From positions 124,001 to 188,000 of the forward strand of contig CAUVWZ020000001.1 of NCBI GenBank assembly GCA_963555835.3: 64,000 nt of DNA, read 5' to 3'. Of the stretch, positions 35,527 through 45,010 are shown one piece after another (the stretch's first letter is position 1; each line of letters opens with the position of its first letter). This DNA is from JAPUME01 sp027294185 (lineage in GTDB: Bacteria > Acidobacteriota > Terriglobia > UBA7540 > JAPUME01). Made by a program: the position numbers and the translations under genes. The notes under the pieces are model-generated. The model was not told where the DNA came from, made no database searches, and saw only the letters and a program-made list of their open reading frames with translations.

Positions 35527-36306
35527 TCAGGGAGATAGAATTCCCATCATGAGCTTGGTGATGAAGAAATCGCAAACCAGCACGAGTACGGAGGCGTAAA
35601 CCACGGCCCGGGTCGTCGAGCGTCCCACCCCTTCGGTACCTCCCGTGGTGGTCAATCCTATATAACAACCCACCAGGGCAATGACGACGGCAAAAACGAA
35701 GGGCTTACTGAGCCCCTGAATTACATCTTCATATTTCAGGGCCTGATAGGCCGAGGACCAGTACTGCGCGGGGTTCAGCCGGGCAATCGTCACGCTCACA
35801 AAAAACCCGCCCACCAGACCCATAAAGTCCGCCAGGATAGTCAGGAGGGGAAGGCAGATGATGGTAGCAAAAAGCCGCGGCGCCACCAGCTTGCGGTGAG
35901 GGTCGGTGCCCAGCGCCCGCATGGCGTCAATCTGCTCGCTGACCACCATCGACCCGAGCTCGGAGGCCATGCCCGAGGCGTTACGACCGGCCACCATCAG
36001 AGCCGTCATCACCGGTCCCATTTCACGAACCAGCGACAACGCCACCACCTGACCCACCAGGCTCACCTCCCCGAAAGTGCTCAGAGTCTTGTAGGTCTGC
36101 AGCGCCAGCACCGCCCCCGCAAAAAATCCGGTCAGCAGGACAATGGGAAGCGACCCGAAGCCGATGATATCCATCTGGAAAACCAAATCCATAGGATAGC
36201 GGGGCGGGCTGAAGAGGCTGCGAAACGAACCCGTCAGCAGGGACGTGGCGTCCTGTACGGCGAGGACTTTCCGTTTGGCAAAATTGTTAAGATGCGTCGC
36301 GAGCAT
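35527..36306 (-). CDS. mlaE: MCE/Mla ABC transporter permease
   Basis: About 259 residues with five or six membrane segments and the family stretches QMDIIGFGSLPIVLLTGFFAG, REMGPVMTALMVAGRNASGM and EQIDAMRALGTDP. It forms the inner-membrane core of the lipid transporter. The start is placed at ATG 36306 (MLATHLNNFAKRKVL), which gives normal MlaE length. The frame is open to a TTG at 36387, but neither start has a good ribosome site. It is first of three genes in the operon. Confidence 0.92.
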   Translation of the reverse strand: MLATHLNNFAKRKVLAVQDATSLLTGSFRSLFSPPRYPMDLVFQMDIIGFGSLPIVLLTGFFAGAVLALQTYKTLSTFGEVSLVGQVVALSLVREMGPVMTALMVAGRNASGMASELGSMVVSEQIDAMRALGTDPHRKLVAPRLFATIICLPLLTILADFMGLVGGFFVSVTIARLNPAQYWSSAYQALKYEDVIQGLSKPFVFAVVIALVGCYIGLTTTGGTEGVGRSTTRAVVYASVLVLVCDFFITKLMMGILSP

Positions 36307-36512
36307 TCTGAAAGATGACTCGGAAAGGGAAAACTCCTTCCCCTCCCGGCTCTCTCGAAGGGTAGTCGTCCACCCCTCCAGAGTCAAGATGGAGGAGAGA
36401 ATTGCCCTCAGGCCTCTTCCCCTGATTTCCCCGCCGTTTGCATTTGCTCGAGTGTCGATATATTCTGACTTCGATCCCCACGCCTAGAATCGAAAGGGAA
36501 ATATCGGCGCCG

Positions 36513-37496
36513 ATGACAAGACCATTCTCGATCGCCATCGGGATTGTCGCACTTGCCATCCTGATAGGTATTACCGCTATCCGTTATTGGAGGGACGAGG
36601 GACGGGGACGGCTCCCCTTCCGTGGCTGGGTCGGCCTTGGAGTCATCCTGGGCGCCGAAGTCCTGCTGTTTTTCGGTTTTCAGCCGATCACCATCTTCTT
36701 TACGGCTACGGCCTGGACGGGCTACCTGTTCCTGGCCGACGGGATGGTCGAGGCTCTCACGGGGTCATCCCGGATGCGCCGCGATCCCAAAGGGTTCGTG
36801 GCGCTGGCCTTCTGGTCTGTTCCGCTCTGGCTGATTTTTGAGGCTTACAATCTCCGGCTTCAAAACTGGACCTATGTGGGCCTGCCTCCCGAACTAGGTC
36901 TCCGCTTGTTCGGCTACGTCTGGGCGTTTGCCACCATCTGGCCGGCGATCTTCCTCACCCGGGACCTCGTGCTGGCCCTCCGATGGCTGCCGGATCGGAG
37001 GCAGCCAGGGTTGAAGTTTTCCACGCGCGCCCAGTGGTGGCTCGTGGCACTCGGTCTCCTTATGATCCTCGTCCCTGTTTTGGTGCCGGCCAGGATGGGA
37101 CAATACCTGTTCGGCTCGGTTTGGCTGGGTTTTATCTTCCTGCTTGACCCCATCAATCGCCGAGTGGGACAGGGGTCGTTGCTCTCGAAGCTTGAGCAAG
37201 GAAAGACTTCCGAAATTTACGCGCTGCTGATCGCAGGCGGCTCCTGCGGGCTGCTCTGGGAGTTTTGGAACTTCTGGGCTACCGCGAAATGGCACTATAC
37301 GTTCCCCTTGGCGCAGGATTTCAAGATCTTCGAGATGCCCCTTCCCGGCTATATCGGTTTCGGCCCCTTTGCGCTGGAATGCTTCGTGATGTATGAAGCC
37401 GTTCGAGCCGCCGGAAAATATCTTCAACGGCGAATCGAACCCCCAACATCTCAACCCTTAAAGGAATCATTGACGGGAGTGGAAGAGATCTCCTAA
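36513..37496 (+). CDS. Polytopic membrane protein with two similar halves
   Basis: About 327 residues with eight or so hydrophobic segments. Two halves carry a like motif: LIFEAYNLRLQNWTYVGLP...GYVWAF in the first and LLWEFWNFWATAKWHY...PGYIGF in the second, i.e. FExxN/WEFxN, then W-Y, then P and GY. This pattern resembles the tandem layout of lycopene-cyclase-type membrane domains, but the match is loose and I do not assign that activity. The start is ATG at 36513. It is divergent from mlaE and followed 40 bases later by an SDR gene. Confidence 0.75.
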   Translation: MTRPFSIAIGIVALAILIGITAIRYWRDEGRGRLPFRGWVGLGVILGAEVLLFFGFQPITIFFTATAWTGYLFLADGMVEALTGSSRMRRDPKGFVALAFWSVPLWLIFEAYNLRLQNWTYVGLPPELGLRLFGYVWAFATIWPAIFLTRDLVLALRWLPDRRQPGLKFSTRAQWWLVALGLLMILVPVLVPARMGQYLFGSVWLGFIFLLDPINRRVGQGSLLSKLEQGKTSEIYALLIAGGSCGLLWEFWNFWATAKWHYTFPLAQDFKIFEMPLPGYIGFGPFALECFVMYEAVRAAGKYLQRRIEPPTSQPLKESLTGVEEIS

Positions 37497-37536
37497 TCGG
37501 CTCCCGTCAGGGGCGGCAACTCTCGGAAAAAAGACC

Positions 37537-38334
37537 ATGGACACAGACAAAAGCACCGGAAAACTGCAAGGCAAAGTAGCCGTTGTGACCGGTTCCACCC
37601 AGGGCATCGGAGCGGGAATTGCGAGGAAGTTTGCCGCCGAGGGCGCCCACCTCGTCGTGCACGGGCGCAGCCGCGAGCGAGGAGAGGCCCTTGTGACCGA
37701 GCTCGGCAAGCTGGGAGCCCGGGCCACTCTCGTGCTCGGCGATTTGAGGAAAGAAGAGCAGTGTCGCGCCGTCATCCGTACCGGGGTCGAAACATTCGGG
37801 CGGTTGGACATTTTGGTGAACAATGCGGCTCTTGTCCATCGAGGGACCATCGATAACACCAGCGTGGAACTCTGGGACAAAATCTTCGACGTCAATCTAC
37901 GCGCCGTCTTTATCTGCTGCCAGGAAGCCGTAGGCGCCATGAGAAAGAACGGCGGTGGCTCCATCGTGAACATCGGTTCCGTCAACGCCTACATCGGGCA
38001 GACGAAACTCCTCGCCTATTCAGCCTCCAAAGGCGGCCTGATGACTTTCACCAAGAACCTGGCTTCTCACCTTAACTTCCAGAAAATCCGCGTCAATCAG
38101 ATCAACGTAGGCTGGACCCTGACCGAGGGCGAAGTCCAGGTCCAGTCGGTAGAAGAGGGCAAAGGAGACGCATGGCTCGACGACGCCTTGAAGACCCGGC
38201 CCTTCGGCCGCCTGCTTTCTCCCCAAGATGTCGCTCAGGCCGCGCTCTATTTGGCGGGTCCCGACAGCGAACTGGTCACCGGCTCGGTCCTCGACCTGGA
38301 GCAGTACCCGGTCGGCGCCCCGGCCCCGGAATGA
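37537..38334 (+). CDS. Short-chain dehydrogenase/reductase
   Basis: A 265-residue classical SDR. The NAD(P)-binding motif is TGSTQGIGAG, NNAA follows, and the catalytic residues are a Ser in IVNIGSVNAY, Tyr161 and Lys165 (YSASK). It acts on an alcohol/ketone of unknown identity; the ending TGSVLDLEQYPVG is seen in sugar-type SDRs. It is probably co-transcribed with the membrane protein 40 bases upstream. Confidence 0.92.
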   Translation: MDTDKSTGKLQGKVAVVTGSTQGIGAGIARKFAAEGAHLVVHGRSRERGEALVTELGKLGARATLVLGDLRKEEQCRAVIRTGVETFGRLDILVNNAALVHRGTIDNTSVELWDKIFDVNLRAVFICCQEAVGAMRKNGGGSIVNIGSVNAYIGQTKLLAYSASKGGLMTFTKNLASHLNFQKIRVNQINVGWTLTEGEVQVQSVEEGKGDAWLDDALKTRPFGRLLSPQDVAQAALYLAGPDSELVTGSVLDLEQYPVGAPAPE

Positions 38335-38387
38335 AACGATTCCCTGCCTTTGACCTTTCCCTCTGCTCACCGCCGCTCTGAGAGATG

Positions 38388-38409
38388 GGGGGCGAAGCGC
38401 TTCGCCCCC
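38388..38409. terminator. 22-bp perfect palindrome after the SDR gene
   Basis: GGGGGCGAAGC and GCTTCGCCCCC form an 11-bp perfect stem 54 bases after the SDR stop. It lacks a T-run on either side, so it may end transcription weakly in both directions or be a repeat element rather than a true terminator. Confidence 0.45.
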
Positions 38410-38686
38410 AACCCGAATCGTCGGAGAAATCGCATTTGTATTTTAATTGCTAATGAGTGGAAGGAAGCACATCATCACGAATCACAACTCAGAGCAGGGA
38501 ACAGATGATGGGGGCGGTCTTAGGAAAAATACCACGGGTGGCGCAACCATCCCGCCTTTTATGATGCATGAGAGCGATGTATGCGGTCGAGAGATATTAT
38601 TCCCGACGACCCATGCTGGCGCAAGGATGGGGCACCCGGCTGGTGACGCGTGAAGGGAGAAAGTGACCCGACGCCTGCGTGTCGTC

Positions 38687-38716
38687 ATTCTTCGCCCGCC
38701 GCGGCGGGCGAAGAAT
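38687..38716. repeat. 30-bp perfect palindrome
   Basis: ATTCTTCGCCCGCCG is followed at once by its reverse complement. The stem is 15 bp with no loop and is GC-rich in the middle. It lies 148 bases downstream of the amidohydrolase stop (minus strand), with no T-run. Confidence 0.85.
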
Positions 38717-38863
38717 CCCGCTCTTGAACGCGCACTGTCGGAACGAGATGCAACGTGCAATGTGCAATGTGCAACATGCATCGTGCGGCCCAGCATGACG
38801 TGCCGCCGCAGACCCTGGTTCACCTATTTCGTTACCACGACACCAGCCACTTGCCTCAGTACC

Positions 38864-40174
38864 TTACTCAAGAACCTGGTAATCTCCGGCGTCTTTCCAG
38901 TCGGGCCAGCTCAACCCTTCCACGTCCCAGACAATTTTCCCTTCCCGCACGGTCAACAGGCACCGCAATTTCCGGTTCCCCACCATTTTGGCATGGCCGG
39001 AGTCCACAAAACCGAACTTGCCCTTTTTCAGTTGCAGGACAGCGATGTCGGCCACCGAACCTACGCTCAGATTTCCCAGCTCATGGCGTCGAATTGTGCG
39101 GGCCGGAATCACGGTTGCGCGCAGGATCACTTCCTCGAGTTCCATACCCATATTGAGAAACTTCGACATGGTGGTGGTCATCTCCGCCACCGGAATCAAG
39201 CGGCTGCGGAAATGGAGATCGGTGCCGAGCGAATCCGGTCCGAAGCCCTGCTCCATGGCCGGCACGCCGATGCGAAACCAGAAGCTTCCGGCCCCGTGGC
39301 CCACGTCAAAGAGGATTCCGCGCTCCCGAGCTTTCCGCATGTAGTCGTTCACCTTCCCGTTTTCATCGAGCAGGGGAATGTGTCGCGCGTACATGTGGGT
39401 ATGAATATCGCCGGGCCGCATGTGCTTGAGGAGCAGATCTTCATAGGTGCGTTCCGGGGTGGGACGAAAGTCCACCATAACGGGCACGCCGGTGATCTCG
39501 GCCGCCTCAAAAGCGCGGTCGAGCGCTTCCCATTCGGGGCCGCGGTAATGGGCCGTTTTGATGCCTACGATGATCTCGGGATACTTGCGGACTACGCCGG
39601 CCGTCAGGCGCGCATCCATCTCCCCCATGTCCTGTTCCGCCTCGAGGTCCATACCGATGGAGACGATGTTCAAAAGAGCCAGCACGCGTGTCCTGGCAGT
39701 GTCGATGATACTGGTTTTGAATTTCTCAAAATTTTTCCAGCCTGCGGTTCCCGCATCCACGACCGTGGTCACCCCATAAGGAAAGGTGTGGACGTCGGGG
39801 TAGATGCCCCATCCGCCCGGGTCTTCGACGAAAAAGTGGGTGTGCAGGTCGACCAACCCCGGGGTCACGTAAGCGCCCGAGACATCGACGACCCTTTTGG
39901 CTTCGCTTGCAGGAATCGATGGGGCGACACGGGCGATCTTGCCGCCGGAGATGGCCACATCGTGCGGGGCGTTTATCTTGTTCGCCGGGTCAATGACGTG
40001 GCCGCCTTTCAGCAGCAAGTCAAAGGGAGGTCCCGCCGCCCCGGATTGCCGGTCCTGCGGAGAAGCCGAGCCTCCCGCGGGACCAGCGCCAAGATTCATG
40101 CGAAACCCGGCAAGCGCGAACAGGACCACCAATCCGGCATAGACCCAGGGGCTTTCCTGCCGCTTCATCTTCAT
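38864..40174 (-). CDS. Secreted amidohydrolase/deacetylase-family metallohydrolase
   Basis: About 436 residues with an N-terminal membrane/signal segment (WVYAGLVVLFALAGF). It is an amidohydrolase-superfamily enzyme: GLVDLHTHFF gives the HxH metal pair, KTAHYRG the bridging lysine, HTHMYARH and FDVGHGAGSF the further His ligands, and GTDLHFRS the catalytic Asp. The beta-sandwich flanks (LLLKGGHVIDPANK and VREGKIVWDVEG) are typical. Relatives hydrolyse cyclic amides or N-acetyl groups; the substrate is unknown. The start is ATG at 40174, with AAGGAG 9 bases upstream, rather than the earlier 40219. Confidence 0.9.
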   Translation of the reverse strand: MKMKRQESPWVYAGLVVLFALAGFRMNLGAGPAGGSASPQDRQSGAAGPPFDLLLKGGHVIDPANKINAPHDVAISGGKIARVAPSIPASEAKRVVDVSGAYVTPGLVDLHTHFFVEDPGGWGIYPDVHTFPYGVTTVVDAGTAGWKNFEKFKTSIIDTARTRVLALLNIVSIGMDLEAEQDMGEMDARLTAGVVRKYPEIIVGIKTAHYRGPEWEALDRAFEAAEITGVPVMVDFRPTPERTYEDLLLKHMRPGDIHTHMYARHIPLLDENGKVNDYMRKARERGILFDVGHGAGSFWFRIGVPAMEQGFGPDSLGTDLHFRSRLIPVAEMTTTMSKFLNMGMELEEVILRATVIPARTIRRHELGNLSVGSVADIAVLQLKKGKFGFVDSGHAKMVGNRKLRCLLTVREGKIVWDVEGLSWPDWKDAGDYQVLE

Positions 40175-40507
40175 CGCCAACTCTCCTTCCCAAATCGATA
40201 CAGGGACTTGGGGCATCATGGGGTAATGCGCGTATAAGTAGCACAGGTTTCCGGCAGCATCAATGGGTCAATATGCGGGGATCAATGGCCGGAGATCATT
40301 GGCCGGATTTGCAGACCCGTCCCCGCCATTTCATCGGCCCTGGATGATTTCCCTAATGGGCCTATCCAATGTAGTTTCTATCACTTGCAGACGGCCTCCC
40401 AACCCTCTCCACCCCCGGCATAGCTCACCTTGACTCCCCCGCTTTTTGACCGATAGAATAGATGTGCGGTATTGCTCGGCCGATACATTTGGCACCCGGT
40501 GGAGGAC
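40175..40507. other. Intergenic region with 14-bp tandem repeat
   Basis: 333 bases between divergent genes. It contains GATCAATGGCCGGA and GATCATTGGCCGGA back to back (40280-40307). Otherwise no gene, RNA or clear promoter was recognised. Confidence 0.6.
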
Positions 40508-40801
40508 ATGCGCTTGGAGCAGGATCCCCAATTCAAAGAGTTAATTCGCCAATTGGGAATGGCCGTCAACGATTCCCTTTCCGAATCGGAACAGGTCGCC
40601 GACATTCTGGCGCAGATTCGCGAAGGGGGATACGATGTGCTCCTGATTTTGGAGTTGACGGTCGGGTTCAGTAAGCGCGGAAAAAACAGCGTCGTCCACC
40701 GCGCAAGGATCAATACGCAATCGGAGAAGACCTTCGAGATCCGTCTTACCGATGAGGACTCCGCCTTTCTGAAATCTTTGAGAATCATTGCCAATGAATA
40801 A
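40508..40801 (+). CDS. Small hypothetical protein (97 aa)
   Basis: A charged, soluble protein of about 97 residues (start MRLEQDPQFKELIRQL, ending FLKSLRIIANE) with a mixed alpha/beta pattern. No motif or family was recognised. The ATG at 40508 is only 2 bases from GGAGG; a TTG at 40514 is 8 bases from it and may be the true start. It precedes the FmdB-type gene by 177 bases on the same strand. Confidence 0.65.
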   Translation: MRLEQDPQFKELIRQLGMAVNDSLSESEQVADILAQIREGGYDVLLILELTVGFSKRGKNSVVHRARINTQSEKTFEIRLTDEDSAFLKSLRIIANE

Positions 40802-40978
40802 CCCGCTCACCCGCCTGTTTTCCGGGTGCGCACCCTTCCGACAGAGATGAATTTCCTGGTCTCGATGGCCGGGGGCTTTTCTCCTCAGGAGAAAACAGCG
40901 TTTCGGGCGAACGGCCGTCCCGAAAGACAGACAGAAAGACCGCCAAGGATAGTGTCGCAACAGGGGAGGTAGAAGGAT

Positions 40979-41284
40979 TTGCCGCTGTACGAATACGAGT
41001 GTTCAGATTGCGGGGAACGGTTCGAAGTCATCCAGAAGTTTTCCGACAAACCCGTAAAGACCTGCCGGAAATGCGGCGGCAAGAAGGTGGAGCGGCTGAT
41101 CTCAAGTTCCGCCATTCAGTTCAAAGGCACGGGATGGTACGTGACCGACTACGCCCGAAAGGGCTCTTCTTCGGACGATTCCAAATCCGGCGCCTCAGAC
41201 TCCTCCTCAGGCGATTCCGACAAGAAATCCGCCGGCGGCAAGAAAGACGCCGGCAAGTCCCCCGCGAAAACAAAAAAATCCTGA
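40979..41284 (+). CDS. FmdB-type zinc-ribbon protein
   Basis: A 101-residue protein with an N-terminal zinc ribbon: MPLYEYECSDCGERFE gives C8 and C11, and CRKCGG gives C29 and C32. It matches the FmdB/putative regulatory protein family. The ISSSAIQFKGTGWYVTDYA stretch is also typical. The tail is a low-complexity Ser/Asp/Lys/Gly region, probably disordered. The start is TTG at 40979, with GGAGG 9 bases upstream. The family's function is not well established. Confidence 0.93.
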   Translation: MPLYEYECSDCGERFEVIQKFSDKPVKTCRKCGGKKVERLISSSAIQFKGTGWYVTDYARKGSSSDDSKSGASDSSSGDSDKKSAGGKKDAGKSPAKTKKS

Positions 41285-41350
41285 CATTTATTCTCGCCGA
41301 CCCGAAATCCCACCGAGCAGGCTTGCCATTTTCTCCAGGGTTGATTCTCT

Positions 41351-42247
<897 letters not shown>

Positions 42248-42513
42248 ATTCTGTCTCAATCTGAAAGAATTTGGATTATGGTCCTTTTTATTCACCGGCG
42301 TCCATTCTACAGGCGGGCTCCGAAAGGCACAAGTGACGCTCCGCTTCGCCGTGTGCATCCAACATTCTGGAGGCCTTTTGAGCGCCTTTGGCGGGCTCTT
42401 TCGGCCCCCTGGCAGGGTGGACCCTGTATTGTTTCAGGAAATACTTTTCACTCAATCGGCGAGCGTTGTATGCTTCAACTACGGATTTCTATTTGAGCCT
42501 TAGGAGGAGAGCA

Positions 42514-43161
42514 GTGCGGAACAGATGGATGTGGTTTGCGAGTTGTCTTTCGGTTTGCGCTTTGGCGCTGCCGCTAGGCGCCCACGATGAGTGGAAACAC
42601 ATTTTCAACGGGAAAGACATGAGCGGGTGGGAGCACGTCGGCCCCGGCCACTTCACGGTCGAGAAAGGCATGCTCAAGACTCACGGCGGCATGGGACTGC
42701 TCTGGTACGCGGGCGAGCCCATCGGCAACGCCGTCCTGCGCGTGATATTCAAGACTTCGAAGCCCGGAAATAACTCCGGTGTGTTCATTCGCATCAGCGG
42801 CAAACCGGTAGACGAGTGGCACGGCGTACACAAGGGCTACGAAGTGCAGATTTTCGACGAGGGTGACCTTTGGCACGCCACCGGTGCGATCTATTCGATT
42901 TCGAAAGTGACGAAGAACGCCTCCAAGCCCATCGGGAAATGGAATACGCTGGAGATTACCCTCGACGGGCCCAAGACGATCGTCCACCTGAACGGTCAGA
43001 AGGTAAACGAATACGTCGAAGGCTCACCGGTTCCGGAGAGGAAGCATGATTACGAACCCATCCGGGGACGCCGTCCCGACCTTGGTTACATCGGCCTGCA
43101 GAACCATGACGAGGAAACCGATGTCTTTATCAAGGAAGTAAGCGTCAGGCCGCTCGATTGA
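42514..43161 (+). CDS. Secreted DUF1080 (3-keto-disaccharide hydrolase-like) protein
   Basis: About 215 residues: a signal peptide (FASCLSVCALALPLGAHD) and one DUF1080 jelly-roll domain (HIFNGKDMSGWEHVG at the start, GYIGLQNHDEETDVFIKEV at the end). Members bind or cleave sugars; some act on 3-keto-glycosides. The start is GTG at 42514, with GGAGG 6 bases upstream. Its last codons overlap a remnant of another gene. A second DUF1080 gene is at 58.4 kb. Confidence 0.9.
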   Translation: MRNRWMWFASCLSVCALALPLGAHDEWKHIFNGKDMSGWEHVGPGHFTVEKGMLKTHGGMGLLWYAGEPIGNAVLRVIFKTSKPGNNSGVFIRISGKPVDEWHGVHKGYEVQIFDEGDLWHATGAIYSISKVTKNASKPIGKWNTLEITLDGPKTIVHLNGQKVNEYVEGSPVPERKHDYEPIRGRRPDLGYIGLQNHDEETDVFIKEVSVRPLD

Positions 43162-43349
43162 GAATCCTCTTCCGGCGCACGGAAGGTTTGGCTTACGGGG
43201 GGCCCGACCGACTGTATGTCGTCGGCCTCGACGGCCGCATCGCTTACAAGAGCCGCCCCGGCCTCTTCGGCTTCAAGCCGGACGAGGTACGAGGAAGCCT
43301 CAAGCAACTTCTGCCCGAGGAGCAAACTGTAAGGTTAGGTCAATTCTAA
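43158..43349 (+). pseudogene. Remnant of a deiodinase-like/redoxin-family gene C-terminus
   Basis: A 63-codon frame that overlaps the DUF1080 stop (TTGA). The stretch PDRLYVVGLDGRIAYKSRPG and then GFKPDEVRGSLKQLLP resembles the last 50 residues of bacterial iodothyronine-deiodinase-like thioredoxin-fold proteins. The active-site half of the fold is absent. It is best read as the end of a deleted gene fused to the DUF1080 locus, although a short coupled peptide is possible. Confidence 0.5.
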
Positions 43350-43360
43350 TCTTTGAACTC

Positions 43361-44248
43361 CTAAATCGAGGGGACCAAAGTGAGGGAAAAGCGCACATGG
43401 AAATCCTCAGCCTTAATGTCCTTGTATTCTAGGGCCAAGTTTCCTACATTCCATCCGGTATCAATCCCAAGTATCGTCCCGTCAGTGAAGTGCAGAATTA
43501 TTACCTCCGTCCCATGAACGCCCTCGATCTGTTTGCGAAAGCCAAACTCCACTCTTTGAATGGTCTTACCTTCTACAGCAGGTAGTTCGGAAATGGAGTA
43601 ATTGGGTTCAGGCTTTCTTTTCGGATCGATCTCCGGTAGCATCGCCAATTTCGATTCTCGAACTCGGCATGATTGTGCCTTCACTTTTAACCTGTTTTCC
43701 ATAAATCCTTTAAGTAGCCGAAGGGACTTCAAAATCTTTTCCATATCCTTGCTAAATTGATTAAATGCACCAAATGGCAAGCTCGGTGGTGGAACCCCGT
43801 GAGCATCTTGCCTCCGCTGCTCGGAGACAATCTCGAACGGATCGAGAACTTGATCCTGGAGGTTTGGAGGGAGAACCTTTCGGAGTGCCTTCAGAGTTTT
43901 GTCACTCTCAACTTGAACCGGATGTCCCAATCGCTCGGCTAGCGCTTTGATCGCTTCTTTCCTCAGCCCATCAACTAAATAACCATAAACAGCTTTGTGC
44001 GCGTTCTGATAAGCATGTGTGTTTTCAGCCGTCGGAAAAATCAGAGATGCGCTCCTATCAAGTGCAAAAAGCGGCTCCCCTAACGCTATCCGGGTAATCG
44101 CGTTTAGATTAGCCACTTCATCTGAAATTTGAAAAAGGACACCATTATCTACACCCCAATCACCCGCAAGATAACGTTGGATGTATTGTTCGAAACGTGG
44201 ATCAGGCTCTGAAGCAAATTCGGCATCTTTTAAGTGCAACCCAACCAT
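43361..44248 (-). CDS. Unknown protein, C-terminal part (frameshift from upstream frame)
   Basis: A 295-codon frame starting inside the 3' end of the frame at 44230-44526. It has no signal peptide or membrane segment; the C-terminus is beta-rich (VEFGFRKQIEGVHGTEVIIL, FTDGTILGIDTGWNV). The ATG at 44248 has AAAGGA 5 bases upstream, so independent translation is possible. If one G is added to the GGG at 44240-44242 the two frames join as NKWLGLHLKDAEF, which reads as a continuous protein. I do not recognise a function. Confidence 0.65.
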   Translation of the reverse strand: MVGLHLKDAEFASEPDPRFEQYIQRYLAGDWGVDNGVLFQISDEVANLNAITRIALGEPLFALDRSASLIFPTAENTHAYQNAHKAVYGYLVDGLRKEAIKALAERLGHPVQVESDKTLKALRKVLPPNLQDQVLDPFEIVSEQRRQDAHGVPPPSLPFGAFNQFSKDMEKILKSLRLLKGFMENRLKVKAQSCRVRESKLAMLPEIDPKRKPEPNYSISELPAVEGKTIQRVEFGFRKQIEGVHGTEVIILHFTDGTILGIDTGWNVGNLALEYKDIKAEDFHVRFSLTLVPSI

Positions 44249-44526
44249 TTGTTCCTTTCGGAATCAAAGCATTTTTCTAAGTCAGGGAGGTACGCAGCAA
44301 CAGCCAATTCACCGTTCGCTAGTCTCCTGAATCCAAACTGGACATCAACGTAGCTACTGGTACGGTCAGATTCTGGAAGGGCTTGATAGTGATCACTGCG
44401 GATATGAATTCTTCCCTCAAAATAGTCAGTCGATACTTCATACTTATGGCTTTGGTTCCGGTAGAGCGCAAGTATATCAATACTAAAGAAGCCAATCACA
44501 TTTCGCCAAATTTCTTCAGTTGCCAT
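44230..44526 (-). CDS. Unknown protein, N-terminal part (frameshifted)
   Basis: A 98-codon frame (MATEEIWRNVIGFFSIDIL ... AAYLPDLEKCFDSERNKWLG) that ends 19 bases into the frame at 43361-44248. The end pattern YLPDLEK..SERNKWLG followed by GLHLKDAEF in the next frame suggests one original gene of about 390 codons. The base composition is lower in GC than its neighbours, which may point to later acquisition. Function unknown. Confidence 0.6.
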   Translation of the reverse strand: MATEEIWRNVIGFFSIDILALYRNQSHKYEVSTDYFEGRIHIRSDHYQALPESDRTSSYVDVQFGFRRLANGELAVAAYLPDLEKCFDSERNKWLGCT

Positions 44527-44968
44527 GTACCTACGCCATCCATTGCCCTGATGTTTCCCGCGGCAGGCGCATACATCCCGGCTAGCCGGGATGTGTGCGG
44601 TCAGGTAATACTGTCGCTCGTCAAAAGAAAATTATACCCTCAGCCAACAGAAACCCCAACCGGAGCAAGGCGACTCTCCTGGATGAGTTACCCTTTCCCC
44701 ACCCTTTCCTCCTCACTGCGCTTCCCGGTGGGAAGCTTCGCGGGGCAGGCCGGAAAGGATGGGGCACCTGCCAAACTAGAGCCGGTGTGTATGCAGTACC
44801 GAATTCGCACACATCCCTACCGGGATGTATGCGCCACCCGCCGCAGACCCGAAGGGTCTGCGGCAGCCCATGCAATGGTTAGGAAAGAAAGTTTGCGCTT
44901 TGCTGTCTGTGCGGCACGGCTGATTCGCCGCGGCGAACATGCCCTGACGCTCAAGACCGGCACCAAGC
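44527..44968. repeat. Hairpin island beside the rRNA operon
   Basis: 442 non-coding bases with four inverted repeats: CGCAYACATCCC/GGGATGTRTGCG twice (44568-44599 with CTAG at the centre, and 44806-44833 with a 4-base loop); CCCCACCCTTTCC (44697-44709) against GGAAAGGATGGGG (44752-44764); and CCGCAGACCC-GAA-GGGTCTGCGG (44841-44863). They look like REP/MITE-type elements. Confidence 0.75.
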
Positions 44969-45000
44969 AAAAAGGCCCCCGGCAAGCCGGGGGCCTTTTT
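44969..45000 (-). terminator. Intrinsic terminator of the 23S-5S operon
   Basis: AAAAAGGCCCCCGGC and GCCGGGGGCCTTTTT form a near-perfect stem around AA, with a T-run on the exit side of the minus strand, 11 bases after the 5S gene. The A/T flanks let it work in both directions. Confidence 0.92.
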
Positions 45001-45010
45001 CAATCTTAAT

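Larger units (their letters stand above)
38335..38863. other. Palindrome-rich intergenic region
   Basis: 529 bases between convergent genes. It holds a 22-bp perfect palindrome (38388-38409), an 18-bp copy of a dispersed element (AAGGATGGGGCACCCGGC, 38623-38640), a 30-bp perfect palindrome (38687-38716) and a degenerate heptamer run (GCAACGTGCAATGTGCAATG and on, about 38749-38787). The frames seen here are not convincing genes. Confidence 0.75.

Noticed and set aside
38447..38653. 68-codon plus-strand frame in the palindrome-rich gap
   Set aside because: It runs through a dispersed repeat element and has no ribosome site or family features.
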